Assembly: GCA_013215295.1 (NCBI GenBank) | Contig: JABSOZ010000027.1 | Span: 1-53,949 of the forward strand | Source: Colwellia sp. | GTDB lineage: Bacteria; Pseudomonadota; Gammaproteobacteria; Enterobacterales; Alteromonadaceae | Length of the DNA stretch: 53,949 nt | Direction of reading: 5' to 3' | Shown: piece after piece, positions 35,904 to 45,341 of the stretch | How positions within the stretch are numbered: the first letter of the stretch is position 1 | Layout of the letters: every line of letters begins with the position of its first letter | The notes under the pieces: model-generated | Database searches by the model: none | Seen by the model: the letters and a program-made list of their open reading frames with translations, nothing else | Told to the model about the DNA's origin: nothing | Position numbers and translations under genes: made by a program

Positions 35904-37271
35904 ATGAAGTTCGGTTCTGTACATAAAATAACAACAGCAATTTTACTGGCAAGTGCTTTAACAGCATGTGTTGACGATGGTGATGATGGTGCACAAGGTG
36001 TTGCAGGAAGTGATGGTGCTGCTGGCGCCGCAGGGACTTCCGGTGTAAGTGTTTTTGTCACTCGTGAAGATGTTGTTACCACTAATGCCAATATTGCTTA
36101 TGCTGTATATTCAGACTCGTTATTTGCTGCAATAACATTGCGCGATTCATTAGCTACATTTGTTACTACGCCAACGGCAGATAACTTTGTCGCAGCCAAA
36201 GAGTCATGGAAAGCATCACGTGAACCTTACGGACAAAGCGAAGTGTATCGTTTCCGTGGTGGTCCAATTGATACTAATGCTGATGGTAGCGAAGGCGGAG
36301 TTGAAGGGGCTGTTAATGCTTGGCCTTTAGGCGAAGCAGTTATTGATTATGTTGCCGGACAAGTAGATGGTGATGATGGCATTGCTACTTTAGTAGGAAC
36401 AAATGTTATCGCAGGTACTGCAACCATTGACCAAAATTTGTTAGAAGGACTCTTCGAAAAGAATGGTGATGCTGATGTAACTACTGGCTACCATGCAATA
36501 GAGTTTTTACTGTGGGGACAAGATTTAAATGCAGACCTAACGGGTACAGGTACTAGAGATATGACTCCAGGGCAACGTCCATTAACTGACTACGCTTTAG
36601 ATGGTGCTTGTACCTCTGGCTTAGGCAATACAGTTACTTCTGTAACCTGTCAACGTCGTGGTGAGTATTTATTAGTTGCCGCTGATATTCTGATTAAAGA
36701 TCTAACAACTGTTGTTAATGCTTGGGAGCCACAAACGGGCAGTCATTATAAATCTTTTGTTGCTGGTGGTGACGAATCTCTTGGCATTATTTTGGAAGGG
36801 ATGGGAAGACTAAGTTACGGTGAATTAGGAAGTGAGCGTATAAATATCGCCTTAATCAATAATTCACAAGAAGATGAGCATTCATGTTTTAGTGACAATA
36901 CCCATCGCGACATTTTCCTCAATGCGAAAGGCGTTCAAAATTCATTTAACGCTCAATACACCCGTATAGATGGCGAAGTGATTGAAGGTGCATCTATTTA
37001 TGACTTATTAGTAACTGAAGGCGAACATGAATTAGCGAATAAATTACGTGGTTCATTAGAAGCGACTATGTCAGCTGCTGCCGTTATCGATACAAAAGCA
37101 AAAACAGGTATGCCATTTGATGTTTTGACTGCGGTGGATATTGAACAGCCAAATGTTGTAGCAGTTATTGCTGGCTTAGTTGCTCAAACTGATGATATTG
37201 AACAGGTTATTGATGCACTTGGTGTTACTGCCGGTGACTTGAAACAAGATGGTAGTACCAGCATCGAATAA
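35904..37271 (+). CDS. Imelysin-family iron-regulated lipoprotein
   Basis: The 455-aa protein has a lipoprotein signal (LLASALTAC, Cys22) and a short collagen-like Gly-X-X tract (about residues 29-47). An imelysin/IrpA-type helical domain follows, with the family GxHxxE motif as GYHAIE (His197, Glu200) within GYHAIEFLLWGQDL. Imelysin proteins are iron-regulated envelope proteins thought to take part in iron acquisition; despite the name, peptidase activity is doubtful. It is the first gene behind a Fur-like box and is followed by two di-heme proteins, a second imelysin-family protein and a TonB receptor, so an iron role is well supported by context. A clear TAGGAA site precedes the ATG. Confidence 0.9.
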   Translation: MKFGSVHKITTAILLASALTACVDDGDDGAQGVAGSDGAAGAAGTSGVSVFVTREDVVTTNANIAYAVYSDSLFAAITLRDSLATFVTTPTADNFVAAKESWKASREPYGQSEVYRFRGGPIDTNADGSEGGVEGAVNAWPLGEAVIDYVAGQVDGDDGIATLVGTNVIAGTATIDQNLLEGLFEKNGDADVTTGYHAIEFLLWGQDLNADLTGTGTRDMTPGQRPLTDYALDGACTSGLGNTVTSVTCQRRGEYLLVAADILIKDLTTVVNAWEPQTGSHYKSFVAGGDESLGIILEGMGRLSYGELGSERINIALINNSQEDEHSCFSDNTHRDIFLNAKGVQNSFNAQYTRIDGEVIEGASIYDLLVTEGEHELANKLRGSLEATMSAAAVIDTKAKTGMPFDVLTAVDIEQPNVVAVIAGLVAQTDDIEQVIDALGVTAGDLKQDGSTSIE

Positions 37272-37305
37272 CACCCTGCATAGTCTTTTTTGTAATAATT
37301 TAATC

Positions 37306-37326
37306 ATGGGCTCTTAAAGAGCCCAT
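37306..37326. terminator. Intercistronic hairpin after the first imelysin gene
   Basis: ATGGGCTCTT (37306-37315) and AAGAGCCCAT (37317-37326) form a GC-rich stem. The T tail is weak, so it probably lets some transcription through and lowers expression of the following genes relative to the imelysin gene. Confidence 0.5.
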
Positions 37327-37367
37327 TTGCAGTTTCAGAAATTTAATAAAAAGTAAGAGTGCCGTCG

Positions 37368-39032
37368 GTGAAAGAGTTGATAAATAAAGTTGTTATAGTG
37401 ATGTTCATTGCGAGCAGTTTAGGTGCGTGCGGTGGCAGTTCGAAGAGTAATGAACCACCCGTTGTTGTACCACCAACTCCTCCTGTACCAGTAGTAGACC
37501 ATAGTGGCTTAACACCATTATCCGCAGATATAATTTTAATTGAAGAATATTTAACCGGTGGTGATGCAACCGTATTTGTTGATAACCAAGATGCTTTTGG
37601 CACTCGTCCGCAAATGATTAAAACTAATTTTAAACAAGATGGCTTCTTCACTGCGGGCGACCACTTATTCCGCACTAAGCATACTGATATTGGTCCCTTA
37701 CTGAATAACCCTGTCTGTCAAAATTGTCATATCAGTGATGGACGAGGAGAGTTACCTTCATCTCAAACACAACCAATGTTAACCATGCTGTTCAAACTCG
37801 CTGATGAAACCGGTGCAGCAGATCCTATCTATGGTAATCAATTACAGCCTTTTGCGGTGCAAAGTTTTGATGGTGGCGATATTAACTTAGGTTTGGCTGT
37901 TTACGATGGCTCATTAAATGGTAATGAGTTAGTCGGAGAAGCAACGCCTTATATTGAATATGAAATTATTTCAGGAACTTATCCTGACGGTAGTACCTAT
38001 CAGTTACGTTCACCCATTTATCGAATAAAAGATCTTAGCTTTGGTGATTTTACCAACAATATCCGTTTTTCTCCTCGCTTAGCACCAGCAATCTTTGGTG
38101 TCGGTTTATTAGAGGCAATACCCGCTGACAATATTCTGGCCTTGGTTGACGCATCGGATCAAGATAATGATGGTATTTCAGGGCGTGCCTCTATGGTTAC
38201 TGATGCTCTTAGCGGGGAAGAAATGCTAGGGCGTTTTGCCTATAAAGCGCAAAATCCAACAGTATTGCAACAAGTAGCTGGTGCCTACCAAGGAGACATG
38301 GGTATTACCACGAGTGTCTTTAGAGATGAACCATGTTCAGAGCCGCAGTTATCATGCAATTTTATCGCTGAGCAAGAAATAAAAACTGCTGACAAAACCG
38401 ATGTCAGTGACAAAGAGCTCGCGCTAGTCGAATTTTATAATCGAGTGTTAGGGGTACCAGCTCGACGTGGTTATGATACTAACAGTGAGCTTTGGCTAGA
38501 TGGTATAATAGCAGGTCGAAAGTTGTTTTTTCAAGCTAACTGTGTCGGTTGTCATACGCCTCGGCATGTAACCGGTGAAGCCGCTGGTAGTGTATTAGGT
38601 GAATTAACTTTATTATCTTTAGAACCTGATGCGCAACCCATTGCACTTTTGTCTGGGCAAACTATTTTTCCTTATACCGACTTATTGCTCCATGATATGG
38701 GCGGCTCTTGTGTGGTGACGCGTGAAATGGCCGACGGTCAATTATGTACCGGAGGTGCTCAATGTGAATATGTGCAACGCTGTGAAGGATTAGCCGATGA
38801 TCTTATTCAAGGTGATGCTGGCGGTACTGAATGGAAAACCCCCGCTCTTTGGGGAGTAGGCTTAACAAAAACCGTGAATCCACAAGCTACTTTTTTACAT
38901 GATGGTCGTGCTAGAACAATTGAAGAGGCCATTCTTTGGCATGATGGTGAAGCCGAAAATAGTAGAAATGCCTACATGCAGTTAAGCCAAAGTGAGCGAC
39001 AGCAGTTATTGCAATTTGTTGAGTCTTTGTAA
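37368..39032 (+). CDS. Di-heme DUF1111 lipoprotein (first copy)
   Basis: The 554-aa protein has a lipoprotein signal (VMFIASSLGAC) followed by a Pro-rich linker, and two c-type heme motifs: CQNCH (Cys117-His121) and CVGCH (Cys392-His396). The pattern, including PRLAPAIFGVGLLEAIP and FLHDGRARTIEEAILWHDGEA near the C-terminus, matches the DUF1111 'di-heme thiol oxidoreductase' family, commonly encoded beside imelysins in iron-uptake clusters. It should sit in the envelope and may oxidise or reduce iron or a ligand; its substrate is unknown. GTG 37368 is preferred because AAGAG (37355-37359) lies eight bases upstream; an in-frame GTG at 37359 overlaps that site. Confidence 0.9.
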   Translation: MKELINKVVIVMFIASSLGACGGSSKSNEPPVVVPPTPPVPVVDHSGLTPLSADIILIEEYLTGGDATVFVDNQDAFGTRPQMIKTNFKQDGFFTAGDHLFRTKHTDIGPLLNNPVCQNCHISDGRGELPSSQTQPMLTMLFKLADETGAADPIYGNQLQPFAVQSFDGGDINLGLAVYDGSLNGNELVGEATPYIEYEIISGTYPDGSTYQLRSPIYRIKDLSFGDFTNNIRFSPRLAPAIFGVGLLEAIPADNILALVDASDQDNDGISGRASMVTDALSGEEMLGRFAYKAQNPTVLQQVAGAYQGDMGITTSVFRDEPCSEPQLSCNFIAEQEIKTADKTDVSDKELALVEFYNRVLGVPARRGYDTNSELWLDGIIAGRKLFFQANCVGCHTPRHVTGEAAGSVLGELTLLSLEPDAQPIALLSGQTIFPYTDLLLHDMGGSCVVTREMADGQLCTGGAQCEYVQRCEGLADDLIQGDAGGTEWKTPALWGVGLTKTVNPQATFLHDGRARTIEEAILWHDGEAENSRNAYMQLSQSERQQLLQFVESL

Positions 39033-40558
39033 TGATAAAAATCAAATCGATTTTTAATCAAATAATTACCACAATAAAAGAAAGCACTAAGTCTCTATCG
39101 CTTCTTATTGTTGTTTTGGCTTCAGGGTGCTCAGAAAATAAAGCGCCCGCCTTTCAACAGAGTGAACTGTCCCCTGGCGGTACAATGACCGTCAAGCGTT
39201 TACAAAAACAAAGTTATATCCATCCTGGTGCTGCAGTGACAGGGATGCAAAAAATGAATTTCTGGACCGGGTTCTCGTTTTTTAGAGATCCATGGATTGC
39301 TTCTCCTAGTTCAACTAAGTCGCGAGATGGTCTGGGGCCACTATTTAATACTCGTTCATGTATTAGTTGTCATGATGCAGGGAGTCGGGGCCCGATGGCT
39401 GAAGTTGGTGAAAGTATGCCAACTTCTTTAGTTATTAAGTTGGGAGTGCGTGATAAATTCGATGATAGCAATCACCAAACCAAAAAATCAAAATCAATAG
39501 ATAAGCTAACCCTAGTCGACCCGAATTATGGCGATCAAATCCAACCTCGGGGGTTATTGTTTAGACATCCGAAACTTGAACATGCACCTAAAGGGGAGGC
39601 TCTACTTAAACTTAGTTACCAAACTATTGATGGTCGTTATGCAGATGGTACTCTTTACCAATTAAGTAAGCCTAAGTATCAGCTTACTAAAATGGCTTAT
39701 GGTGATTTAGCTGATCATATCGGTTTAACTCCGCGCTTTGCTCCTAATATTTTTGGTGCCGGTTTACTCGATGCAATCCATGTCGATGACCTACTTGCCC
39801 AAGAAGATATTGACGACAATAATCGAGATGGAATTTCAGCAAAATACAATAGAGTATTGAATATTGCTACCGGTACTTTAGATATTGGCCGCTTTTCATT
39901 TAAGGCGAAACATCCTACTTTAGCCCAGCAGATAGCTGCAGCATTTCGTAATGATATTGGTATTACTAGTCGTTTATTTCCAACCGAGAGTTGTACTGAA
40001 CAACAAATAATTTGCCAACAAACCGCACGTTTGGGAGAGTCATCTATCGATAATAATCATCATCAAACCTCCTTCGAAATTTCGGATAAGTTATTTAGTT
40101 TAGTTGTCAGTTTTAATCAGTTATTAGGTGTACCGCCAGCTCGAAACTTAACGACAGAAAAAGTATTAAAAGGCCGCGAACATTTTTATCAACTTGGTTG
40201 CCAACAATGTCATACCCCAAGTTATCGAACTGATAAGAACTACCCAGTAGAAGTTTTAGCAGACCAACTTATTTGGCCGTATAGCGATTTAGCATTACAT
40301 GATATGGGCGAAATGTTAGCGGACAATGTTAAAGAAGATGATGCTAATGGCCAAGAATGGCGTACACCACCCTTGTGGGGTATTGGTCTGCAAAAGTCTA
40401 CGACTAAACAGCAACGATTTTTACATGATGGTCGAGCCAATAGCATCAGTGAAGCTATTCTCTGGCATGGCGGAGAAGCGGAGCAGGTACAGAAAAAATT
40501 TACTCAGTTAACATCTAATCAACGACAAGAGTTAATTAAGTTTTTGCAAGCCATTTAG
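39032..40558 (+). CDS. Di-heme DUF1111 lipoprotein (second copy)
   Basis: The 508-aa protein has a lipoprotein-type signal (LLIVVLASGC) and two heme motifs, CISCH (Cys110-His114) and CQQCH (Cys390-His394). It shares PRFAPNIFGAGLLDAI, the RNDIGITSRLFPTE-type segment and FLHDGRANSISEAILWHGGEA with the first copy. It lacks the first copy's Cys-rich insert near the C-terminal heme (the SCVVTREMADGQLCTGGAQC region). The ATG overlaps the previous stop by one base, so the two are translationally coupled and may form a heterodimeric or sequential electron-transfer unit. Function is inferred from the family and from the iron context. Confidence 0.9.
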   Translation: MIKIKSIFNQIITTIKESTKSLSLLIVVLASGCSENKAPAFQQSELSPGGTMTVKRLQKQSYIHPGAAVTGMQKMNFWTGFSFFRDPWIASPSSTKSRDGLGPLFNTRSCISCHDAGSRGPMAEVGESMPTSLVIKLGVRDKFDDSNHQTKKSKSIDKLTLVDPNYGDQIQPRGLLFRHPKLEHAPKGEALLKLSYQTIDGRYADGTLYQLSKPKYQLTKMAYGDLADHIGLTPRFAPNIFGAGLLDAIHVDDLLAQEDIDDNNRDGISAKYNRVLNIATGTLDIGRFSFKAKHPTLAQQIAAAFRNDIGITSRLFPTESCTEQQIICQQTARLGESSIDNNHHQTSFEISDKLFSLVVSFNQLLGVPPARNLTTEKVLKGREHFYQLGCQQCHTPSYRTDKNYPVEVLADQLIWPYSDLALHDMGEMLADNVKEDDANGQEWRTPPLWGIGLQKSTTKQQRFLHDGRANSISEAILWHGGEAEQVQKKFTQLTSNQRQELIKFLQAI

Positions 40559-40587
40559 TTTTAATTTAGAAATACCAGGAAATAAGC

Positions 40588-41760
40588 ATGAAAAATATCA
40601 AATCAATGAAGTGTTTTTATCAGCAAGCATTACTTGTTGGCACACTGGCCCTCGTCGTTAGTTGTGGTGGTAGCGGCGGCGAAAAGCAAACGACTCCAAT
40701 TACACCACCAACACCTACCACGCCAAGTGGCACACTTGATGACCAGTTTACGCTCTGGCTGACCGATTTAAGTAACAATGTTATTTTACCTAATTATCAA
40801 ACTCTAGATGATGAAGCTAAGCAGTTTTCTGCTGATAGCTTAGCGTTTTGCCAGTTAGATAATGCTAATTCATCAGATTTAGCCGACTTAAAAATATCTT
40901 GGCAGGAATTGAACCTCGCTTGGCAAAGTATTCAATGGTTAAAAATTGGTCCTATTCTGGAACATAATAGAAACTTTAGAATACAGTTGTGGCCTGATAG
41001 TAGAGGTTATGTCGCTCGCGATGTTGAGAATTTTCTACTTGCTCAAAGTAAATTGGATGTTGATACCGTCGCTAAAAGTAGTGTAAGCGGTCAAGGTATT
41101 CCTGCTCTTGAATATTTACTTTATCCGTCATCAATCCAAGACTCCTTGCTTAACGCCACCAATAAAAGTAAACGTTGTGAAGTGGTGCTGGCGATCAGTG
41201 AAAATTTAGCCACGATTAGTACTGAAGTATTAGCAGCATGGCAGGCAACTGGCGGAAATTATATCGCACAAGTTATTGGCGGTACGGGAGAGTTTACCGG
41301 TGTTAAAGATGCGGTTGAAGAAATTATCACCAATTGGCTAGAGCAAATAGAGCGAGTTAAGGACGAAAAAATGCTAGAACCCTTCGCATTAAGTGCTCCA
41401 GGCATTCCTTCAATGACCGAGTTCTACTTAAGTGAACAATCATTAGTGAGTATTAAGGCAAATGTAAAATCGTTTCAGCAAATATATAGTGCCGGCGATG
41501 GCCATAGCTTTGAAAAAATACTTGCTGAATTTTTAGAACAACCCGCAATCGCGACTCAAATGAACGATAGAATTGCTGCGGCAATCACGGCAACTGAAAC
41601 CTTCTCAGGTTTATATGCCGAACTACTCAATAGTGATGATGGTCGGGTAATTATTGATAATAACATTCAAAAGTTACGTGATGTTCGCGATATTTTATCT
41701 ATCGATTTTATTCAAGCAACTGATATTAATATTGGTTTTAACTCAAATGATGGTGATTAA
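40588..41760 (+). CDS. Imelysin-related lipoprotein (COG3489-like)
   Basis: The 390-aa protein has a lipoprotein signal (LVGTLALVVSC, Cys about 27), a Pro/Thr-rich linker and an imelysin-type helical domain. The motif equivalent to GxHxxE reads GIPALE (within GQGIPALEYLLYP), so the metal-site His is replaced by Pro, as in the COG3489-like 'predicted lipoprotein' branch of the superfamily. It probably differs in ligand handling from the His-containing imelysin encoded at 35904. A CAGGAAATAAGC site precedes the ATG. It sits between the di-heme genes and the TonB receptor gene, which starts two bases after its stop. Confidence 0.88.
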   Translation: MKNIKSMKCFYQQALLVGTLALVVSCGGSGGEKQTTPITPPTPTTPSGTLDDQFTLWLTDLSNNVILPNYQTLDDEAKQFSADSLAFCQLDNANSSDLADLKISWQELNLAWQSIQWLKIGPILEHNRNFRIQLWPDSRGYVARDVENFLLAQSKLDVDTVAKSSVSGQGIPALEYLLYPSSIQDSLLNATNKSKRCEVVLAISENLATISTEVLAAWQATGGNYIAQVIGGTGEFTGVKDAVEEIITNWLEQIERVKDEKMLEPFALSAPGIPSMTEFYLSEQSLVSIKANVKSFQQIYSAGDGHSFEKILAEFLEQPAIATQMNDRIAAAITATETFSGLYAELLNSDDGRVIIDNNIQKLRDVRDILSIDFIQATDINIGFNSNDGD

Positions 41761-41762
41761 GC

Positions 41763-44018
41763 GTGCAAAAATTTCCTTTAACTCAGCTAGGGCTCTTTTG
41801 TACATTTTTTCTGACTCAAATGTCTATTACCGTTCAGGCAGAAGAGTTTGACAGTAAAACAGTGCCAGAGTCGAAAAAATCGTCCAACAAGCAAAAAGAA
41901 AAACAGCTTGAAGTGATCAGTATTTTTGGTCAGCGTAATCAATTAGGAACAGCCACAGGCTCAGCTTTTGTAGTTAGCGAAGAAACGTTAGAACAATTTG
42001 AATTTGATGATATTCATCGAGTATTACAATCTGTGCCTGGCGTGTATATTCGAGAAGAAGATGGTTATGGTTTAAGACCCAATATTGGTTTGCGCGGTGC
42101 CACGACAGAAAGAAGCAGCAAAGTTGCTATTATGGAAGATGGTATTCTCATTGCTCCAGCACCCTATGCTGCACCTGCTGCCTATTATTTTCCGTTGATG
42201 TCACGTATGACTCAGGTCGAAGTATTTAAAGGTCCTTCAGCAATAAAATATGGACCAAATACCGTGGGTGGTGCCATTAACATGCTGTCACGTCCTATCA
42301 ACAGTGATAAAAAACCACAGACGGAAATTGATTTAGCACTCGGCCAAGACAAGTATCAAAAAGCGCATGGCTACTTTAGTCAAACAGCAACACTTGCGGG
42401 ATATGGCGATATAGGTTTTCTGATCGAAGGATTGACCATTAATTCAGATGGTTTTAAAGATCTAGATGGTGGTGGTGATACAGGCTTTAAAAAAAATGAG
42501 CTTATCTTCAAAGCTAACTTTATTCCTAGTAATGTTCAGTATTATCAAATATGGCAGTTCAAAGCTGGCTATTCTGATGAAGTTTCAAATGAAACTTATT
42601 TAGGTCTAACGGATGCAGACTTTATTGAAAATCCCGAACGTCGGTATACCGCCAGTAAAAATGATAAAATGGATTGGGAGCATTACCAATTCCAGCTATC
42701 TCATTATATCGAATTGGATGACCAAACTAGTCTATATACCCAAGCTTATCATCGTGAATTTGATCGTGATTGGGACAGGTTAAATAGTTTTAATTCAAGT
42801 CGTAGCATGCAAACGATATTAACATCTCCTGAAACCGGTATTAATGCTCTGTTTATGCAAGTATTAAAGGGCGAGCGAGATTCAACGACTTCGCAAGAAA
42901 ATTTACTCTTTACTTTAAATGACCGTCGCTATTATTCACAGGGTATTGAAAGTAAATTGTTGTGGGACAGTGAGTTGATGGGCGCCGATTTATCTTTGGA
43001 TGTCGGGCTACGTATTCATCGCGATGAAGTGGCAAGAAATCATCGTGCCGACGAATACTTTATGCAAGCGGGTGAATTAGTTTTTGCCAATGAACAACAA
43101 CAGACCACGACTCAGAATAAAGATACAGCTACAGCACTTGCTAGTTATGCCAATGCCAATTTAGATTTTGGCCAGTTTAATATTACGGCAGGCATGCGGG
43201 TTGAATATATAGCGGGTGAAAGCGATGACAACTTAACCGGAGAAAGACTAACTGCTTCTGACACCGTTGTTATGCCGGGCTTAGGTGTTTTTTACCAAAT
43301 AGATGACAGTCTTGGTTTGTTGTTTGGCGTTAATAAAGGCTATGTGCCGAATAGCCCAGGTCAGGGCGATAGTGTCGATCCAGAAGAGAGTTGGAATTAC
43401 GAATTTGGTTTACGTTTTAGCCAACAAGACCTTAGAGCTGAAGTTATAGGTTTCTATAATGACTACAGTAACCTAAAAGGCACTTGTACGTTTTCAAGTG
43501 GTTGTGATGAAACATTAGATGAAGAATTTAATGCTGGTGAAGTGAACGTTTATGGCTTAGAAGCAAGCTTTACTGCTGAGTTCGAATTAACCAGAGGATT
43601 AACTTTACCTATTAATCTAGCGTATACCCACACGGAGTCGGAATTTCAGAATAGTTTTCAATCTAATTTTTCACAATGGGGTCGTGTTGAAAGTGGTGAT
43701 GCTTTACCTTATTTACCTGAAAATCAAATAAGTATAGAAGTGGCTCTTCAGCATGAGAACTGGCGTGCTGCTTTATTGTTAAAACACATAGATGCAATGC
43801 AAGAAGCCGCAGGTGATAATACAGAACTTGCTGGGTTTTGGACTGATGAAGTGAAACAGCTTGATTTTTCATCTTGGTATCGATTTTCTGCTAATTTTAA
43901 AGTCTATCTTAAGCTTGATAATTTAACCGACGAAACCGTTATTGTTTCTCGCCGACCTTTTGGGGCTCGACCGGGTAAACCAAGACAAGCAACCATAGGT
44001 GTTAAGCTAAGTTTCTAA
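41763..44018 (+). CDS. FecA-like TonB-dependent outer-membrane receptor
   Basis: The 751-aa protein has a signal peptide (to about residue 26, TVQA/EE), a plug domain (about 60-180; VLQSVPGVYIREEDGYGLRPNIGLRGATTERS and MEDGILIAPAPYAAPAAYYFP) and a 22-strand-type barrel ending in the standard terminal Phe (GVKLSF). The plug signatures are those of the FecA group. FecA-like receptors import ferric citrate or related complexes using TonB/ExbBD energy. No N-terminal signalling extension or FecIR pair is present, so regulation is probably through Fur. The start is GTG, two bases after the previous stop, which implies coupled translation. Confidence 0.92.
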   Translation: MQKFPLTQLGLFCTFFLTQMSITVQAEEFDSKTVPESKKSSNKQKEKQLEVISIFGQRNQLGTATGSAFVVSEETLEQFEFDDIHRVLQSVPGVYIREEDGYGLRPNIGLRGATTERSSKVAIMEDGILIAPAPYAAPAAYYFPLMSRMTQVEVFKGPSAIKYGPNTVGGAINMLSRPINSDKKPQTEIDLALGQDKYQKAHGYFSQTATLAGYGDIGFLIEGLTINSDGFKDLDGGGDTGFKKNELIFKANFIPSNVQYYQIWQFKAGYSDEVSNETYLGLTDADFIENPERRYTASKNDKMDWEHYQFQLSHYIELDDQTSLYTQAYHREFDRDWDRLNSFNSSRSMQTILTSPETGINALFMQVLKGERDSTTSQENLLFTLNDRRYYSQGIESKLLWDSELMGADLSLDVGLRIHRDEVARNHRADEYFMQAGELVFANEQQQTTTQNKDTATALASYANANLDFGQFNITAGMRVEYIAGESDDNLTGERLTASDTVVMPGLGVFYQIDDSLGLLFGVNKGYVPNSPGQGDSVDPEESWNYEFGLRFSQQDLRAEVIGFYNDYSNLKGTCTFSSGCDETLDEEFNAGEVNVYGLEASFTAEFELTRGLTLPINLAYTHTESEFQNSFQSNFSQWGRVESGDALPYLPENQISIEVALQHENWRAALLLKHIDAMQEAAGDNTELAGFWTDEVKQLDFSSWYRFSANFKVYLKLDNLTDETVIVSRRPFGARPGKPRQATIGVKLSF

Positions 44019-44031
44019 TGGATAAATTTTC

Positions 44032-45135
44032 ATGTTGTTAACCCGTCGAAGGTTTTTAGCCGCCACCGCCGCCACTTGTGCTGCGGGGGTATTCGCTTTT
44101 GTTTCTAGTAGGAAAACTGATCAGTATTGGTTGGTTAGTGCAGCTACAGATAATAACAATCAACACTTTGTCAGTGCGATTGACTTACAAGGTAATGAGG
44201 TTAGCCGTATTGCTCTACCTGCACGTGGCCATGATGCTATTGATATCGCTGGTAAATCCGGCAGAGCGATAGTTTTTGCACGACGACCTGGCCTTTTTGC
44301 TTTTGACGTTGACTTTATTTCAGGGCGAATTGTTCATCAAATAGAGCCAGAGAAAGGTTATCACTTTTATGGACATGGCGTGATATCGACGAAAAACAAT
44401 AGTTTGCTGACCAGTGAAAATCATTATGGTACTGGTAATGGCTATATTGTTGAGCGTGATTTAAGTAACTATCAAATTATTAATAGATACCGCTCCGGTG
44501 GAATTGGCCCGCACCAAATTGCTTTGATGTCAGATGATGAAACTTTAGTTATCGCCAATGGCGGCATTAAAACGCATCCAGAACAGCCTAGAAAAAAATT
44601 AAATCTGGATTCGATGAAACCAAATTTATCATATTTAAATTTAGCATCCGGAAAAATTATAGAACAGCATAAACTTGACAATCCGCAATTGAGTATTAGG
44701 CATCTTGCGGTTAGCGCACAAGATAAAGTTATTGCCGGCTTACAATATCAAGGAACCAAAACAGATCTTGTGCCGCTAGCTATTTCTCATTTTCAGGGGG
44801 GGGCGTTGAAGTACTTAACAGCACCAAACCATCAATGGCGGTCTATGAGCCAATATACCGCGAGTGTTTGTGTCGATAACAATAATGATTTAGTGGCGAT
44901 AAGCTGCCCAAGGGCAGATATGATTACCTATTGGTCTTTAAGTAATGATAATTTTTTAGGAACGGAGCGTTTATCAGATGGTGCAGGTCTTGCGTACACG
45001 GATAGGTTATTTGCAAGTAGTGGCAAAGGTCGAATTGCTGAATTAGTAAAGGGGAATACTTATTCATCAAAGCTTGCTTTTTCATTTGATAAGCTGCGGT
45101 GGGATAATCACATGTTAGCCATGAAAATTAGTTAA
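44032..45135 (+). CDS. DUF1513 protein, Tat-exported beta-propeller-like
   Basis: The 367-aa protein starts MLLTRRRFLAATAATCAAG, a twin-arginine-type signal, and continues as a repeated-strand protein with the DUF1513 pattern (ARGHDAIDI, FARRPGLFAFDVD, GHGVIS, SENHYGTGNGYI, GIGPHQIALM, HLAVS). It probably folds as a periplasmic propeller. DUF1513 genes are regularly found with imelysin and DUF1111 genes. The molecular function is unknown, but export by Tat suggests it folds or binds a cofactor in the cytoplasm first. It is the last protein gene of the iron cluster and starts 13 bases after the receptor gene. Confidence 0.88.
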   Translation: MLLTRRRFLAATAATCAAGVFAFVSSRKTDQYWLVSAATDNNNQHFVSAIDLQGNEVSRIALPARGHDAIDIAGKSGRAIVFARRPGLFAFDVDFISGRIVHQIEPEKGYHFYGHGVISTKNNSLLTSENHYGTGNGYIVERDLSNYQIINRYRSGGIGPHQIALMSDDETLVIANGGIKTHPEQPRKKLNLDSMKPNLSYLNLASGKIIEQHKLDNPQLSIRHLAVSAQDKVIAGLQYQGTKTDLVPLAISHFQGGALKYLTAPNHQWRSMSQYTASVCVDNNNDLVAISCPRADMITYWSLSNDNFLGTERLSDGAGLAYTDRLFASSGKGRIAELVKGNTYSSKLAFSFDKLRWDNHMLAMKIS

Positions 45136-45144
45136 AATAAATCC

Positions 45145-45193
45145 GTAAATGAGAATGATTTCTATTTACAGCAAGGAAAAGCTTTGTTATTAT
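45145..45193 (+). promoter_or_regulatory. Fur-like box overlapping a strong sigma70 promoter
   Basis: Bases 45147-45167 (AAATGAGAATGATTTCTATTT) closely match the Fur consensus variant with GAGAAT half-sites, and the wider element 45145-45169 begins GTAAAT and ends ATTTAC. TTTACA (45165-45170) and TATTAT (45188-45193) lie 17 bases apart, each one mismatch from consensus, so Fur binding would cover the -35 element. No convincing ORF follows; two terminators do. Confidence 0.7.
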
Positions 45194-45309
45194 TCTTTTT
45201 GTTGATTGGCCCCCCTAAGTCATCAATGTTTGGAATAGTAGAAAACTTAAGTTACACACTTTTTCATCGTTTAACCCATATTGTTTTGGGTGCTGTATCT
45301 TCTCCAGAT

Positions 45310-45339
45310 AAAATGATGTTTGCGCAAAACATCATTTTT
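45310..45339. terminator. First terminator of the 45200-45372 unit
   Basis: Perfect 12-bp stem (45310-45321 with 45327-45338), five-base loop GCGCA, and Ts through 45339. Read on the minus strand it also ends in Ts and can serve the convergent cysG-like gene. Confidence 0.75.
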
Positions 45340-45341
45340 AT

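Noticed and set aside
45200-45340. Direct homology of the candidate small RNA to RyhB
   Set aside because: The conserved RyhB core (ACATTGCTCACATTGCTTCC) is not present; only the regulatory layout is similar.
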